From Erythroxylum novogranatense (taxonomy: Eukaryota; Streptophyta; Magnoliopsida; Malpighiales; Erythroxylaceae): a stretch of 64,000 nucleotides of DNA. The position numbers and the translations under genes were made by a program. Positions 36,840 through 48,985 of this stretch are shown here, piece by piece. The stretch is from contig CM057228.1 of assembly GCA_029891385.1 (NCBI GenBank), forward strand, positions 82,944,964 through 83,008,963, in the 5' to 3' direction. The stretch's first letter is position 1. Each line of letters starts with the position of its first letter. The notes under the pieces are model-generated. The model had not been told where the DNA came from. It ran no database searches and worked only from the letters and a program-made list of their open reading frames with translations.

Positions 36840-37012
36840 TGATCTTTTACAATTATTTGGTCATTTGTCTCTTGAATTTTTTGCTGTATTTGTTGTATTA
36901 ATGATACTATTTCTATTTGGGTTTGTATAATAGCTTCAATTTTCTGTTCTATTATTTCTTGTGTTTGTACTATTGATTCTAGATGTTGCGTAAGGTTTGT
37001 TAATGTTGTCAT
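36840..37012 (-). pseudogene. Coiled-coil ORF 'H', block 4
   Basis: The open frame from the usual ATG continues through the coiled coil (EIIEQKIEAIIQTQIEI, LIQQIQQKIQETNDQII), then runs into block 3 sequence at the inversion junction, before the primer site. Confidence 0.65.
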
Positions 37013-37994
37013 AATTTCTGCACTAAATAAGTTGATAGTGTAGATAATTCTTTGTTAATTTCATCTAACTGTCTTGTTTGATTATTAGGTTCTGTTATTC
37101 TTAATGGTCGTTCTATATAAAGAGGTCTATGATGTCTTAATGACAGAGATCTTAACAAAGGAGTATTATTTGATGATGATTCTGAAAAAGAATGTCTTCT
37201 TTCAATTAATGGAATTGCTGGTTCAAAGGGTTGTTGTATTGCTGGAAGTGGTTGTACTTTTGGTTGAATTTTAATACCTACTTTAGCAACTTCTTGGAAC
37301 AATTGATCTAAATAGATTTGTTCGGTATGTTTGAAATCAATACTATGATGTGAATTAGTTAATGCATAACTAATTTGATAAGTTAATGAAAAGGGATATT
37401 GTCCGGGAGTCATTAAATTAGTTCTATAGAATTTATATGCAATTGTAATAGCTTTATCCAATTCAGAAGAAATTAAGGGAATTCCTAATTTTAAACGAGT
37501 GTTAAATTTGATTTTTCCATATTGTAAATTTCCATTCATCATTCCTAAAATTTGATCATTTAGATTGTTCATTCTTTCATCTAAAATTGCCATTCTAATA
37601 GAGTATCAATTCCTTGTTGAAAAGTGGATTTTAATAATATTTGGATGGTAGATAATTGAATATATCCAATTTTCTTTCGCTTTTGATTCGTAATAATTGT
37701 AGTTGTCTATGAATTTGTTGGGATTAATTAAACTAATTCTTAAATTTCCATGACATTGATCAATTCGAATAGGTTGTTCTTGAATAATTTTCCATAATAA
37801 ATAAGATTTTGTCTATTAAAGATTTGTTTTATTGTTGATTTGTGAATGTCTTGACCTTTCTTTAAATCTAATTGAGCTTTAGCAATTTGATTCTTTTTAT
37901 CTTGAGTTATTAAGGTAGAAACTTGAAAAGTTCCTAAGGATTCAGTTAATTCTAAATTGTCTACATCGAGGATGGTAGAAGTTTGAGAAGTCAT
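37009..37994 (-). pseudogene. Movement protein, block 4
   Basis: One of the best copies: the C-terminal 194 codons are open (37593-37009) and the N-terminal 84 codons are open (37994-37740), with a break of about 150 bp between. The end is proline- and serine-rich (QPLPAIQQPFEPAIPLIERR), as expected for the variable tail of such proteins. Confidence 0.75.
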
Positions 37995-38256
37995 AATGTA
38001 TTGGGATGATATGGATGATAATGATGATGATTTCAATTTGTTCTAATTGTGTTAATTGTTCTATATATTGTTGATGTAATCTTTATTTTCTGAGATAAAT
38101 GTTCTTCGTAGGGTCGTCCACGAGACGATTGATTCCTAGAAATATAAGACTATCAATACGATTTTCATTGTATTGTATATGATCTTTATAATGAATTATA
38201 GCTTGTTGTGTGTAATGAATTCTATCTTGTAAATCTAAACAGATGGGACAGTTCAT
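37991..38256 (-). pseudogene. ORF 'F', block 4
   Basis: Minus-strand copy with an intact MNCPICLDLQDRIHYTQQ start and a shift in the second half. Confidence 0.55.
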
Positions 38257-38828
38257 TTAAAAATCTTCGGGGAAATTACTACAATCGACATTGTCTAGAT
38301 CATAGTTTATATCTTCATCTATGTTGTCATAATCAAGATCGGTGATTTCTATATCTTCTATTTTCAGATCGGAAGGAAATAATTGTGATAATGATTACGA
38401 ACAAGATAATTGTTGTTGTAATTCAAGATCTAAATTCCTTGAAATTTGTTCTAAGAAAATATCTTGTTGTATTTGTTAATCTTTCTATTTCATTTTCATC
38501 TTCTAATAATTCAAAGGTTTACGATTCTTCCTCGAGATGGAGGTGAGAAATCAAAAATTATATCTCTATCATCGAGTCGTATGAGATAACCGACATACTT
38601 AGTATTGAGACCTAATATAGTTCTATATAAATAATTAAGAGTAATATCTAGATGATGACAGCTAATTTCAAAATATTGACAAATTATTTCATGAGGAATA
38701 AATAATCGACTTGCAATTATAAAGAAAAGTAAAGGTTGTGCTTGAAATAAAGTAAAAGCATAAACATGTATTTGATTAATAATGACAGGTAAACAATAAT
38801 TAATAAAATAAGATAATTGAAATGTCAT
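38257..38828 (-). pseudogene. ORF 'E', block 4
   Basis: The first 105 codons, including both hydrophobic stretches and FDFSPPS, are open from ATG at 38828 to about 38520; the acidic second half is shifted. Confidence 0.55.
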
Positions 38829-38843
38829 GTTGATGGAATGCTT

Positions 38844-38978
38844 TAGTCAATAAGTAAATCCATTTCTTGTTCAAGTTCATATCTATCATTTTGAACTGAA
38901 TTATAAATATATAATGTTTGATCTAATAAAACTCTTGCATTTATTAAAAGTTGAAAACATTGATTTTCTTTTGCCATT
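38844..38978 (-). pseudogene. ORF 'D' fragment, block 4
   Basis: Only the part from MAKENQCF to the stop remains; the first codons are replaced by RT sequence at the junction. Confidence 0.6.
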
Positions 38979-39995
38979 TTGGAAGATTTTTACAAAGAAG
39001 TTTTAATCTTTGTACAGCTGTAGTATCTGAAGTAGTCCAATGCCATTGTAGATTGCTGCTACATTTTTTCTGTAAAAGTGTTCTTTCTTTAGCTAATTCT
39101 TTTAGAAATCCTTGATCTGAAATATAGTTTAATAAACCTAAAAATTGTTGAACATGTTTTCGATTTGTGAGTTGATCCGGAAATTCTTGTAATTTCTGTA
39201 AAATATTTGGTTGTAATTGTAAATAACCATGATGATTAAATTGAATACCTAAATATTCAATTGTTTGTTGTGCTATTTTTGCTTTTCGTTTGCTTAATAT
39301 TAATCCTTTGTCTTTACATCTTTGTAAGACAATTTTAACTTTCTTCAAATGATCTAATTTATCCTGATTTGAATAAACAATAATATCATCTATATACACA
39401 AAAGTATATTCTTCTAATCCTATAAGATTATTATCCATAAATCGTTGATAAATACTTGGTGCTTGTTTTAATCCAAAGGGTAGTACATTCCATTGATAAT
39501 GTTTTTGGGGTGGACAAGTGAATGCTGTTAATGCTTTTGTATTATCATGTAATCGTAATTGCCAATATCCTGATTTTGCATCTAATGTGGTGAACCAAAT
39601 CTGACCTTTTAGTTTATTAATAATATAATCTTTCCGGGGTAATTTATAAGCATCTCCAATAGTTGCTTCATTAAGTCTTCTGTAATTTATAACCATTCTT
39701 CGTTTTCCTCGTTTCTTTTCGGCTGAATTATTGGCGTAAAAAAGTCAAAAGAATGTTTACTAGTACTGGGTGTAATTAATCCTTTTTCAAGTAATTCTTT
39801 ACATTCTTGTGTAAATTCTTTTACATCTAAGGGAGTATATGGTATATTATTCTTGATATTGACTTCCTGAAGAGGATCCTTTAGTTTAATTTCAATAATT
39901 TCTGTATTATGATTTTTGGTAGGATCTAATGGATTTTCACTACATACTTGATCTAATAGTTTATCGACTTCAGTTTGTATGGTTGTATTATTCAA
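38979..39995 (-). pseudogene. Reverse transcriptase, block 5
   Basis: Two overlapping open pieces (39995-39687 and 39696-38979) cover most of the RT. FTTLDAKSGYWQ carries the first catalytic Asp, LPFGLKQAPSIYQRFM follows, and YVYIDD-type active-site box FVYIDDIIVYS lies near 39385. The thumb/connection region (FLGLLNYISDQG) is followed by truncation before RNase H. Caulimovirid RTs copy pregenomic RNA in the cytoplasm after tRNA-Met priming. A one-frame shift near 39690 separates the two pieces. Confidence 0.85.
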
Positions 39996-40039
39996 GAGAT
40001 AAAACTGTAACTTATGAAGTTTCTCATTGACTATTTTTA

Positions 40040-40560
40040 ATTGTTGATAATAAGATGTATGATAAATAGGATTAAGTAAAATAACGGATTTCGGTGATTC
40101 TTAATATAAGGGGTTCGCAGTTATATAATGTAAATATTGACAAAAGGGTTATATAATTTGAGAAAATTATTTCCAAGTATTAACGGTAATCCCTGATTCT
40201 TTTGATAGATTGATGGGATTATAAAAGTGTAGTTTTCAATAATAATAGTGTTATAATAACTTACATACCATATGGAATTAAAACTTCCATCGGCTATTTT
40301 ACTTGTAATGGTTTATGTAATTTCTTCCATTTTAAATCTAATTGTTTTGATGCTATACAGATAGTTGCTCCTGTATCTATATATGCATGTACTTTAGTAT
40401 TCGTTTTCTGAACTAGTACTTGAATAAATGTTGAATTGGAATTCGGAGTTTGATTCAGAGTTTTGGTTATCTGATTCATTGGATAAAGATTCATAAATGT
40501 AGAGATGTGTCGTATTATAATCGATTCAATTGGTTCTAATTGATGTTCTAAAGTGAATGT
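40040..40560 (-). pseudogene. Aspartic protease domain, block 5
   Basis: The active-site motif YIDTGATICIAS (about 40360) identifies a retropepsin-type protease. A frame break near 40290 separates it from the flap and the second half, which stay intact in the copy at 44762-45277. Confidence 0.75.
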
Positions 40561-40579
40561 AAAATTTGTATTTTATTAT

Positions 40580-41580
40580 TATATGATTTTCTTTCTTTTA
40601 GGACATTCATTTGCATAATGACCTTCTTCTTTACTGAATCCAACATTTACAATCTTTTTTCTTTTTAGGGCAAAATTGTTTTCTGTTTTTAGATTTGGGA
40701 TTAAATTTATATCTACGAAAATATTTGGGATAAGTTTTTGGTTGATAACGTTGTGGTTTGTATTTTTTCCATCGAAACTTTCGTGAATAATGTTTCTTAT
40801 ATTTTGGATTAAATATTTTCGTTTTCTTTTTATAATTTGAATAAGTTTTATTACATCCATATTGCTGAGGGACGTCAGCATTTTGATTGCAACATAGTTT
40901 TAAATTCTTATGTTTTAATGTTCGTTTTAACTGAGCTTCTATACAATAATCAACTAATAAGTCTCTTGCTACTAATATTGCTCCACCTAAATTATGAGCT
41001 ATTGTATGATTTTCTATTCGTTCATAGAATTGTTGTTGAACTTTTAGATTAAAAGGATATGGTAATTTTTGTATAAAAATGTTAATATACATTTCTTGTT
41101 CGACCCTAGGTAATTTATAGTAATGTTTTTTAAATTCACAAATAAAAGCTTCTAAGTAATTTATATCACATATCATTAAATTGTTTAAATGTCTTAATGC
41201 TTTTAATCGTTTTTCTTTTAATATATCTGCTTGATGAAATATAATATCTTTGCCAAAAAATTCTTTATAGATTTCTTCGCCAATAATTTCAAATTTATCT
41301 TCATCTGTCGTTTGACTAAGATAATGAGGTGTATTTTGTAAAGCTTGTGCATTATCTCTTAAAAATTCTTGTACTATTCCTGAAGTTTTATATATAACAA
41401 AATAATAGAGAGAATCTTTTGTTGCAGATTGATTGCCAAAAGGTTTTTCTACTTGTAATAATAATAATATTTTGGAAAACCATTCTTGAAAGATTTCTTC
41501 AGCATTTGTTGTACAATCTAAATTTAAGATATTGTCAATTGTTAATTTTGAAATTTTTGGTTTATATTCATCTGGATATA
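40580..41580 (-). pseudogene. Capsid protein, promoter-fused, block 5
   Basis: The frame is open for about 315 codons of capsid sequence (41580-40631). It covers the helical core (FQEWFSKILLLLQVEKPFG, then EAFICEFKKHYYKL), a Lys/Arg-rich tail, and the first half of the CCHC zinc knuckle (CKCWI). The knuckle ends in another frame (KEEGHYANECPKRKK). Such cores plus one CCHC knuckle define Caulimoviridae capsids. The N-terminus is replaced by leader sequence, and the frame continues upstream into it to 41641. Only one small shift breaks the knuckle. Confidence 0.85.
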
Positions 41581-41647
41581 CGAAGAGAAGATAGAGAGAG
41601 TAATGTATGGAAAGCTTGTTGTACCCATTAAGGATACCCAAGGCGTC

Positions 41648-41855
41648 TATTTATAATCGCAAAAGGGAATAACATAGTACAGACAGACTTAACATAAAGA
41701 AAAAGCCTAAAAGAAGAAAAGACTTAAAGAAAAAAGCAAGATGCTAAAGGGGCATCTTACATGACATAAAGAAAAAGTAAAGAAAAAGTAAAGAAAAAGA
41801 CAGACAGGTGGTCAGTCAAAGGACTGCCGAAAGTAAAAAGACTACATTATTGCGA
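41648..41855 (-). promoter_or_regulatory. Pregenomic RNA promoter, block 6
   Basis: TATAAATA on the minus strand at 41655-41648, with the usual upstream pyrimidine-rich phrases and GATGC/GCATC hairpin. In this rearranged copy the leader is only about 65 bp long before capsid sequence begins. Confidence 0.7.
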
Positions 41856-41891
41856 TAGTAGTGCTTCGTACTTGATCTGATGTTTTATTCT

Positions 41892-43317
41892 TCAATGATA
41901 ATAAGTTCGTCCGTCCGGGTTGCTTGTACTTTCTCCTTGTGCTTGAGAGGATGGACAGTGTTTACATCTGTGAGTGGGATATTCTTGTAACTGCTTGCAA
42001 AGTGCTTCACGCCAGCAGCAAAGCTAGTGTGAAAACATTCGATAAGTCATTGAAGCGGTGCTTGAAAACGTTGTAAGACCGGTAATTCATGTGCTAGGAT
42101 GGGATGCTTCCATATTGACGTTAATAAGACATTATGGCCACGATAGTTGATCTTGATTGTCGAGTGCGCTTGAATCTTGAGACATTGAGTATAAATTCTT
42201 CAAAACAATTCAAATTGAATTTGTTTACCAAATCCCAATGAATTGTGAATGAGGTGCTTCATCTATGGGAGGATATCGTATATTGCTTATACCAATCAAG
42301 AAAGGCAATTCTTGAAGTAATGATTCTTCGCTTTCTTGTCGCTTTCTTCATCGGATGCTTCAAAAATTGGATAGGCTAGCAGAGACTTTAATATATATTT
42401 CTTTCACGTGCAAAACGATCCTTGAATTGCTTGATAGCATGGACTAAACCGACGGGAAGTCCGCTAATAACTTCACATCTTGTAGATAAATGGTGTCAGC
42501 TAATCCACTCTGAAATAATAAATAAGTTGTTAATGGTTCTGCTCCAGGGAAGATGACTGCTTTGGGACCATACTTGCCACGATTTTGTGGGTAGTATTGA
42601 AATTGTTTCATTTCTTCAGTCCAATGATTGAGTGCTTGGAAACAATCCATAAACATGTCAGAAGTGAGGACCTTTGATTCTTCGTGAAGTGCTTTCGCAG
42701 GAACTGCATGAATTCGTTCCATGTCAATTGCTTTGCCCAATGTAGTTAACTTGGACATTGGTGGTACTGGAGTTTGTAGTACTGTCTTGTATTGTGGTCG
42801 AAGTGATGGATGCTGAAATTCTGGAAAGATTTTCAGCTTACGCTTTAGTAGAAAAACTCTTATGGATGACAATCGCTTGCTACGTAATATGAATTGTCGC
42901 TTTATGCCATCGATCATAAAGACCAAAGAAAAGGACCATTATATATCACATAGTGCTTGATTCTTGATTATCGTACCACCTTTTGAGGTCGATGAGGAAG
43001 TTATTGATGATGAAGTATTTATATATGGTTTCACTGGGAAGTGGCGGTGCTTTTGTATTATTTGAGGGGACCTTGGAGTTGAATAGTATTAGCAGATGCT
43101 TTTAGAATTTGAGTAGAGTAGCCCGGATTGTGGATGTTGATGCTTTAGAACTTTGCTCCTTTGGTTTTAAAACCAGGAGTGTCTGCTTTAGCTGTTCAAG
43201 TTCACTAGTAATTTGTTCTTGTTTTACCTGAATATTCATACTTTGAAGTTGTAATTCGGTGAGTTCTGCTTCCTTTAATTCAATTGTACTTTCGAGCTGA
43301 ACGATTAATGCTTCCAT
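41892..43317 (-). pseudogene. Transactivator/viroplasmin, block 6
   Basis: Longest open part 42926-42444 (160 codons), covering MSKLTTLGKAIDMERI, SDMFMDCFQALNHW and YYPQNRGKYGPKAVIFPG. The N-terminal 71 codons (43317-43102) are also open and form a Glu/Leu/Gln-rich coiled coil (LESTIELKEAELTELQLQ). The C-terminal third is frame-shifted. Confidence 0.8.
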
Positions 43318-45277
43318 TCTCTTGTTAATATATCTGCAAGAAAATTGTTAGCCGATTTAATATAATGAATATTAAATTGATACTGACCTAGCTCTAATTG
43401 CCATCTGATCAGTCGTCCTTGATTATAATTGGTACTTGATGAAAGTTGATATCTTGTAAATCCACATAAGTATTGAGAATCTGTATGAATTGTAAATTTT
43501 ATTGGGAGTAGATCTATTCGCCATTTTCTCAAAGTTTTGAGACCAAGCTAATGCCTCTTTTTCATGAATAGGATAATTTAATTCCAGTAATTAAATGTTC
43601 CATTTATATATTTGCAAAGTTGGTATTTCTTCCGAGTAGGGGTTTGGCTAAAAGACAATCTACCCATACATCATTGATCTAATTGAACTAATCTCATCAT
43701 TTTGTTGATAATTATAAAGTTTTGGAAGATTTTTACAAAGAAGTTTTAATCTTTGTACAATTTGTAGTATCTCAAGTAGTCCAATGCCATTGTAGATTGC
43801 TGCTACATTTTTTCTGTAAAAGTGTTCTTTCTTTAGCTAATTCTTTTAGAAATCCTTGATCTGAAATATAGTTTAATAAACCTAAAAATTGTTGAACATG
43901 TTTTCGATTTGTGAGTTGATCCGGAAATTCTTGTAATTTCTGTAAAATATTTGGTTGTAATTGTAAATAACCATGATGATTAAATTGAATACCTAAATAT
44001 TCAATTGTTTGTTGGCTATTTTGCTTTTCGCTTGCTTAATATTAATCCTTTGTCTTTACATCTTTGTAAGACAATTTTAACTTTCTTCAAATGATCTAAT
44101 TTATCCCGATTTGAATAAACAATAATATCATCTATATACACAAAAGTATATTCTTCTAATCCTATAAGATTATTATCCATAAATCGTTGATAAATACTTG
44201 GTGCTTGTTTTAATCCAAAGGTAGTACATTCCATTGATAATGTTTTTGGGTGACAAGTGAATCTTTGTTAATGCTTTTGTATTATCATGTAATCGTAATT
44301 GCCAATATCCCGATTTTGCATCTAATGTGGTGAACCAAATCGACCTTTTAGTTTATTAATAATATAATCTTTTCGGGTAATTTATAAGCATCTCCAATAG
44401 TTGCTTCATTAAGTCTTCGTAATTTATAACCATTCTTCGCTTTCCTCGTTTCTTTTCTATTTGAATTATTGACGTAAAAAGTCTGGTGCGTAATGTTTAC
44501 TAATCTTTGGGTGTAATTAATCCTTTTCAAGTAATTCTTTACATTCTTGTGTAAATTCTTTTACATCTAAGGGAGTATATGGTATATTATTCTTGATATT
44601 GACTTCCTGAAGAGGATCCTTTAGTTTAATTTCAATAATTTCTGTATTATGATTTTTGGTAGGATCTAATGGATTTTCACTACATACTTGATCTAATAGT
44701 TTATCGACTTGGTTTGTATGGTTGTATTATTCAAGAGATAAAGCGTAACTTATGAAGTTTCTCATTGACTATTTTTAATTGTTGATAATAAGATGTATGA
44801 TAAATAGGGATTAAGTAAAATAACGGATTTCCGGTGATTCTTAATATAAGGGGTTCGCAAAGTTATATAATGTAAATATTGACAAAAAGGGTTATATAAT
44901 TTGAGAAAATTATTTCCAAGTATTAACGGTAATCCTGATTCTTTTTGATAGATTGATGGGATTATAAAAGTGTAGTTTTCAATAATAATAGTGTTATAAT
45001 AACTTACATACCATATGGAATTAAAACTTCCATCGGCTATTTTTACTTGTAATGGTTTATGTAATTTCTTCCATTTTAAATCTAATTGTTTTGATGCTAT
45101 ACAGATAGTTGCTCCTGTATCTATATATGCATGTACTTTAGTATTCGTTTTCTGAACTAGTACTTGAATAAATGTTGAATTGGAATTCGGAGTTTGATTC
45201 AGAGTTTTGGTTATCTGATTCATTGGATAAAGATTCATAAATGTAGAGAGATGTGTCTGTATTATAATCTGATTCAA
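43305..45277 (-). pseudogene. Protease-RT-RNase H polyprotein, block 6
   Basis: The protease half is intact for 171 codons (45277-44762) with YIDTGATICIAS and SGLPLILGNNFL. RT follows in pieces (44530-44348; 44234-44016 with FVYIDDIIVYS), then RNase H ending in 75 open codons (43532-43305; HTDSQYLCGF, IKSANNFLADILTREW). Domain order AP-RT-RH is that of the Caulimoviridae pol gene. At least four shifts separate the pieces. The true start is not certain; ATG at 45238 is the first in frame. Confidence 0.85.
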
Positions 45278-45299
45278 TTGGTTCTAATTGATGTTCTAA

Positions 45300-46651
45300 A
45301 GCTGAATGTAAAATTTGTATTTTATTATTATATGATTTTTCTTTCTTTTTAGGACATTCATTTGCATAATGACCTTCTTCTTTACAGATCCAACATTTAC
45401 AATCTTTTTTCTTTTTAGGGCAAAATTGTTTTCATTTTTAGATTTGGGATTAGATTTATATCTACTAAAAAATATTTGGGATAAGTTTTTGGTTGATAAC
45501 GTTGTGGTTTGTATTTTTCCATCGAAACTTTCGTGAATAATGTTTCTTATATCTTGGATTAAATATTTTCTTTTCTTTTATAATTTGAATAAGTTTTATT
45601 ACATCCATATTCTTTGAGGACGTCAAAGATTTTGATTGCAACATAGTTTTAAATTCTTATGTTTTAATGTTCGTTTAATCGAGCTTCTATACAATAATCA
45701 ACTAATAAGTCTCTTCTACTAATATTGCTCCACCTAAATTATGAGCTATTGTATGATTTTCTATTCGTTCATAGAATTGTTGTTGAACTTTTAGATTAAA
45801 AGGATATGGTAATTTTGTATAAAAATGTTAATATACATTTCTTGTTTCACCCTAGGTAATTTATAGTAATGTTTTTAAATTCACAAATAAAAGCTTCTAA
45901 GTAATTTATATCACATATCATTAAATTGTTTAAATGTCTTAATGCTTTTAATCGTTTTTCTTTTAATATATCCGCTTGATGAAATATAATATCTTTTCCA
46001 AAATTCTTTATAGATTTCTTCGTAATAATTTCAAATTTATCTTCATCATCGTTTGACTAAGATAATGAGGTGTATTTTGTAAAGCTTGTGCATTATCTCT
46101 TAAAATTCTTGTACTATTCACGAAGTTTTATATATAACAAAATAATAGAGAGAATCTTTTGTTGCGATTGATTGCCAAAAGGTTTTCTACTTGTAATAAT
46201 AATAATATTTTGGAAAACCATTCTTGAAAGATTTCTTCAAAGATTTGTTGTACAATCTAAATTTAAGATATTGTCAATTGTTAATTTTGAAATTTTGGTT
46301 TATATTCATCTGGATATTTTCGTATTTTGTACCTTTATAATAATATCCTTGTTGATGTAAAAATCATCTTTGTCATTTTTCCAAGTATAACTTGATGGTT
46401 GAAATGTTGTTTTCTTTTATCTCTAATTTTTCTTTTAATTTTAATTCTTGAGTAGTACTACTTTCGGTTTTTCGTCATTATCCATAAAAGTTCTTGATCT
46501 TGTTGATTCATAACCTAAAATTATTTCATCCTTATGTTCATTTGAAAATACGGACCAATATATTCTTCTTTTCGAGAGGGTAAGATGTAATTTCTGTATG
46601 AGATCAGTTACTTCATGTAATTGTACTTGAATATTCTTTTCAACTTGTTCG
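45300..46651 (-). pseudogene. Capsid protein, block 6
   Basis: Collinear with block 5 capsid but with many more 1-2-bp losses, and retaining the N-terminal acidic part (46651-46330). The zinc knuckle lies near 45350-45405. The capsid begins six codons short of the usual start at the inversion junction. Confidence 0.75.
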
Positions 46652-47170
46652 ATTGCAAATACATGTTTATGCTTTTACTTTATTTCAAGCACAACCTTTA
46701 CTTTTCTTTATAATTGCAAGTCGATTATTTATTCCTCATGAAATAATTTGTCAATATTTTGAAATTAGTCATTATCATCTAGATATTACTCTTAATTATT
46801 TATATAGAACTATATTAGGTCTCAATATACTGTGGGTTATCTCATACGACTCGATGATAGAGATATAATTTTTGATTTCTCACCTCCATCTGAGGAAGAA
46901 TCAGAAACCTTTGAATTATTAGAAGATGAAAATGAAATAGAAAGATTAACACAAATACAACAAGATATTTTCTTAGAACAAATTTCAAGGAATTTAGATA
47001 CTGAATTACAACAACAATTATACTGTTCAGAATCATTATCACAATTATTTCCTTCCGATACAGAAATAGAAGATATAGAAATCACCAGTACTGATTATGA
47101 CAACATAGATGAAGATATAAACTATGATCTAGACAATGTCGATTGTAGTAATTTCCCCGAAGATTTTTAA
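46652..47170 (+). pseudogene. ORF 'E' fragment, block 7
   Basis: Lacks the first 20 or so codons. The C-terminal 112 codons are open (46832-47170). They show the strongly acidic tail in full: SPPSEEESETFELLEDENEI, a Gln/Leu-rich helix, then a Asp/Glu/Ile/Asn-rich end NFPEDF. Confidence 0.6.
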
Positions 47171-47440
47171 ATGAACTGTCCCATCTGTTTAGATTTACAA
47201 GATAGAATTCATTACACACAACAAGCTATAATTCATTATAAAGATCATATACAATACAATGAAAATCGTATTGATAGTCTTATATTTCTAGGAATCAATC
47301 GTCTCGGCAGACGACCCTACGAAGAACATTTATCTGTAGTACAAAGATTACATCAACAATATATAGAACAATTAACACAATTAGAACAAATTGAAACTGA
47401 TCATCATTGTTATCATCCATATCATCCCAATACATTATGA
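47171..47440 (+). CDS. ORF 'F', intact; Cys/His-containing small protein
   Basis: An unbroken 89-codon frame starting one base after the stop of ORF E (TAAATG) and ending in ATGA shared with the movement protein. MNCPICLDLQDRIHYTQQ provides a CxxC pair; the C-terminus has a histidine-rich end, DHHCYHPYHP. Together they could bind one zinc ion. The middle is helical (EEHLSVVQRLHQQYIEQL). Its place before the movement protein is fixed in all copies. No homologue known to me; an insect-transmission or accessory role is only a guess. Confidence 0.6.
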   Translation: MNCPICLDLQDRIHYTQQAIIHYKDHIQYNENRIDSLIFLGINRLGRRPYEEHLSVVQRLHQQYIEQLTQLEQIETDHHCYHPYHPNTL

Positions 47441-48406
47441 CTTCTCAAACTTCTACCATCCTCGATGTAGACAATTTAGAATTAAGCTGAATCATAGGAA
47501 CTTTTCAAGTTTCTACCTTAATAACTTCAAGATAAAAGAATCAAATTGCTAAAGCTCAATTAGATTTAAAGAAAGGTCAAGACATTCACAAATCAACAAT
47601 AAAACAAATCTTTAATAGACAAAATCTTATTTATTATGGAAAAATTATTCAAGAACAACCTATTCGAATTGATCGATGTCATGGAAATTTAAAATTAGTT
47701 TAATTAATCCGAACAAATTCATAGACAACTACAATTATTACGAATCAAAGCGAAAGAAAATTGGATATATTCAATTATCTACCATCCAAATATTATTAAA
47801 TCCACTTTTCAACAAGGAATTGATACTCTATTAGAATGGCAATTTTAGATGAAAGAATGAACAATCTAAATGATCAAATTTTAGGAATGATGAATGAAAT
47901 TTACAATATGGAAAATCAAATTTAACACTCGTTTAAAATTAGAATTCTTTAATTTCTTCGAATTGGATAAAGCTATTACAATTGCATATAAATTCTATAG
48001 AACTAATTTAATGACTCAGGACAATATCCTTTTCATTAACTTATCAAATTAGTTATGCATTAACTAATTCACATCATAGTATTGATTTCAAACATACCGA
48101 ACAAATCTATTTAGATCAATTGTTCCGAAGTTGCTAAAGTAGGTATTAAAATTCAACCAAAAGTACAACCACTTCAAGAATACAACAACCCTTTGAACCG
48201 ACAATTCCATTAATTGAAAGAAGACATTCTTTTCGAATCATCATCAAATAATACTCCTTTGTTAAGATCTCTGTCATTAAGACATCATAGACCTCTTTAT
48301 ATGAACGACCATTAAGAATAACGAACCTAATAATCAAACAAGGCAGGTTAGATGAAATTAACAAGAATTATCTACACTATCAACTTATTTAGTGCAGAAA
48401 TTATGA
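47437..48406 (+). pseudogene. Movement protein, block 7
   Basis: Start codon overlaps ORF F. Broken near its start and repeatedly afterwards; no piece over 60 codons is open, unlike the block 4 copy. Confidence 0.7.
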
Positions 48407-48631
48407 CAACATTAACAAACCTTACGCAACATCTAGAATCAATAGTACAAACACAAGAAATAATAGAGCGAGAAAATTGAAGCTATTATACAAACCCAAA
48501 TAGAAATAGTATCATTAATACAACAAATCGACAAAAATTCAAGAGACAAATGACGAAATAATTGTAAAAGATCGCCCCGAAAATGGTATCGAGAGCTAGT
48601 AATTACAAAATACCCCGAGAAGCGAAGTTAA
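48403..48631 (+). pseudogene. ORF 'H', block 7
   Basis: Complete in extent, from ATG overlapping the movement-protein stop to TAAATG at the capsid start, but frame-shifted after residue 15-20. Confidence 0.6.
48584..48596 (+). other. Primer binding site, altered (block 7)
   Basis: TGGTATCGAGAGC, one base longer than TGGTATCAGAGC; again the change is at CAG. Confidence 0.8.
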
Positions 48632-48860
48632 ATGCAAGGCGAATCAATCGAACAAGTTGAAAAGAATATTCAAGTACAATTACATGAAATGGCGATCTCA
48701 TACGAAATTACATCTTACCCTCTCGAAAAGAAGAATATATTGGTCCCGTATTTTCAAATGAACATAAGGATGAAATAATTTTAGGTTATGAATCGAACAA
48801 GATCAAGAACTTTTATGGATAATGACGAAAAACCGAAAGTAGTACTACTCGAAATTAAAA
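48632..48860 (+). pseudogene. Capsid protein, 5' fragment, block 7
   Basis: N-terminal acidic region only, ending at the junction with minus-strand ORF E sequence near 48860. Confidence 0.7.
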
Positions 48861-48971
48861 TTATAAAGAAAAGTAAAGGTTGTGCTTGAAATAAAGTAAA
48901 AGCATAAACATGTATTTGATTAATAATGACAGTAAACAATAATTAATAAAATAAGATAATTGAAATGTCAT
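48861..48971 (-). pseudogene. ORF 'E', N-terminal fragment, block 8
   Basis: Starts at ATG 48971 with the hydrophobic N-terminus and is cut after about 37 codons by the inversion junction. Confidence 0.55.
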
Positions 48972-48985
48972 GTTGATGGAATGCT

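Larger units (their letters stand above)
36836..38978 (-). mobile_element. Endogenous caulimovirid, block 4
   Basis: A minus-strand block holding, in its reading order, part of ORF D, ORF E, ORF F, movement protein and ORF H. Its upstream edge (38978) joins RT sequence of block 5; its downstream edge meets block 3 in the opposite orientation. Confidence 0.88.
38979..41580 (-). mobile_element. Endogenous caulimovirid, block 5
   Basis: A minus-strand block with capsid gene (missing its N-terminus), protease and RT. It has few indels and is the cleanest coding stretch in the array. Upstream it is joined to a viral promoter/leader at 41580. Confidence 0.88.
41581..46651 (-). mobile_element. Endogenous caulimovirid, block 6
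   Basis: A minus-strand block running from near the capsid start (46651) through protease-RT-RNase H and transactivator to the promoter (41655) and first leader bases. The upstream end meets plus-strand ORF E at 46651. Confidence 0.9.
46652..48860 (+). mobile_element. Endogenous caulimovirid, block 7
   Basis: A plus-strand block from within ORF E to the N-terminal part of the capsid gene, bounded by inversion junctions on both sides (46651/46652 and about 48860). Confidence 0.88.

Noticed and set aside
46837..47085. Antisense Ser/Ile-rich frames over viral ORF E (also 61934-62140)
   Set aside because: Mirror the acidic Glu/Asp tail of ORF E on the other strand.
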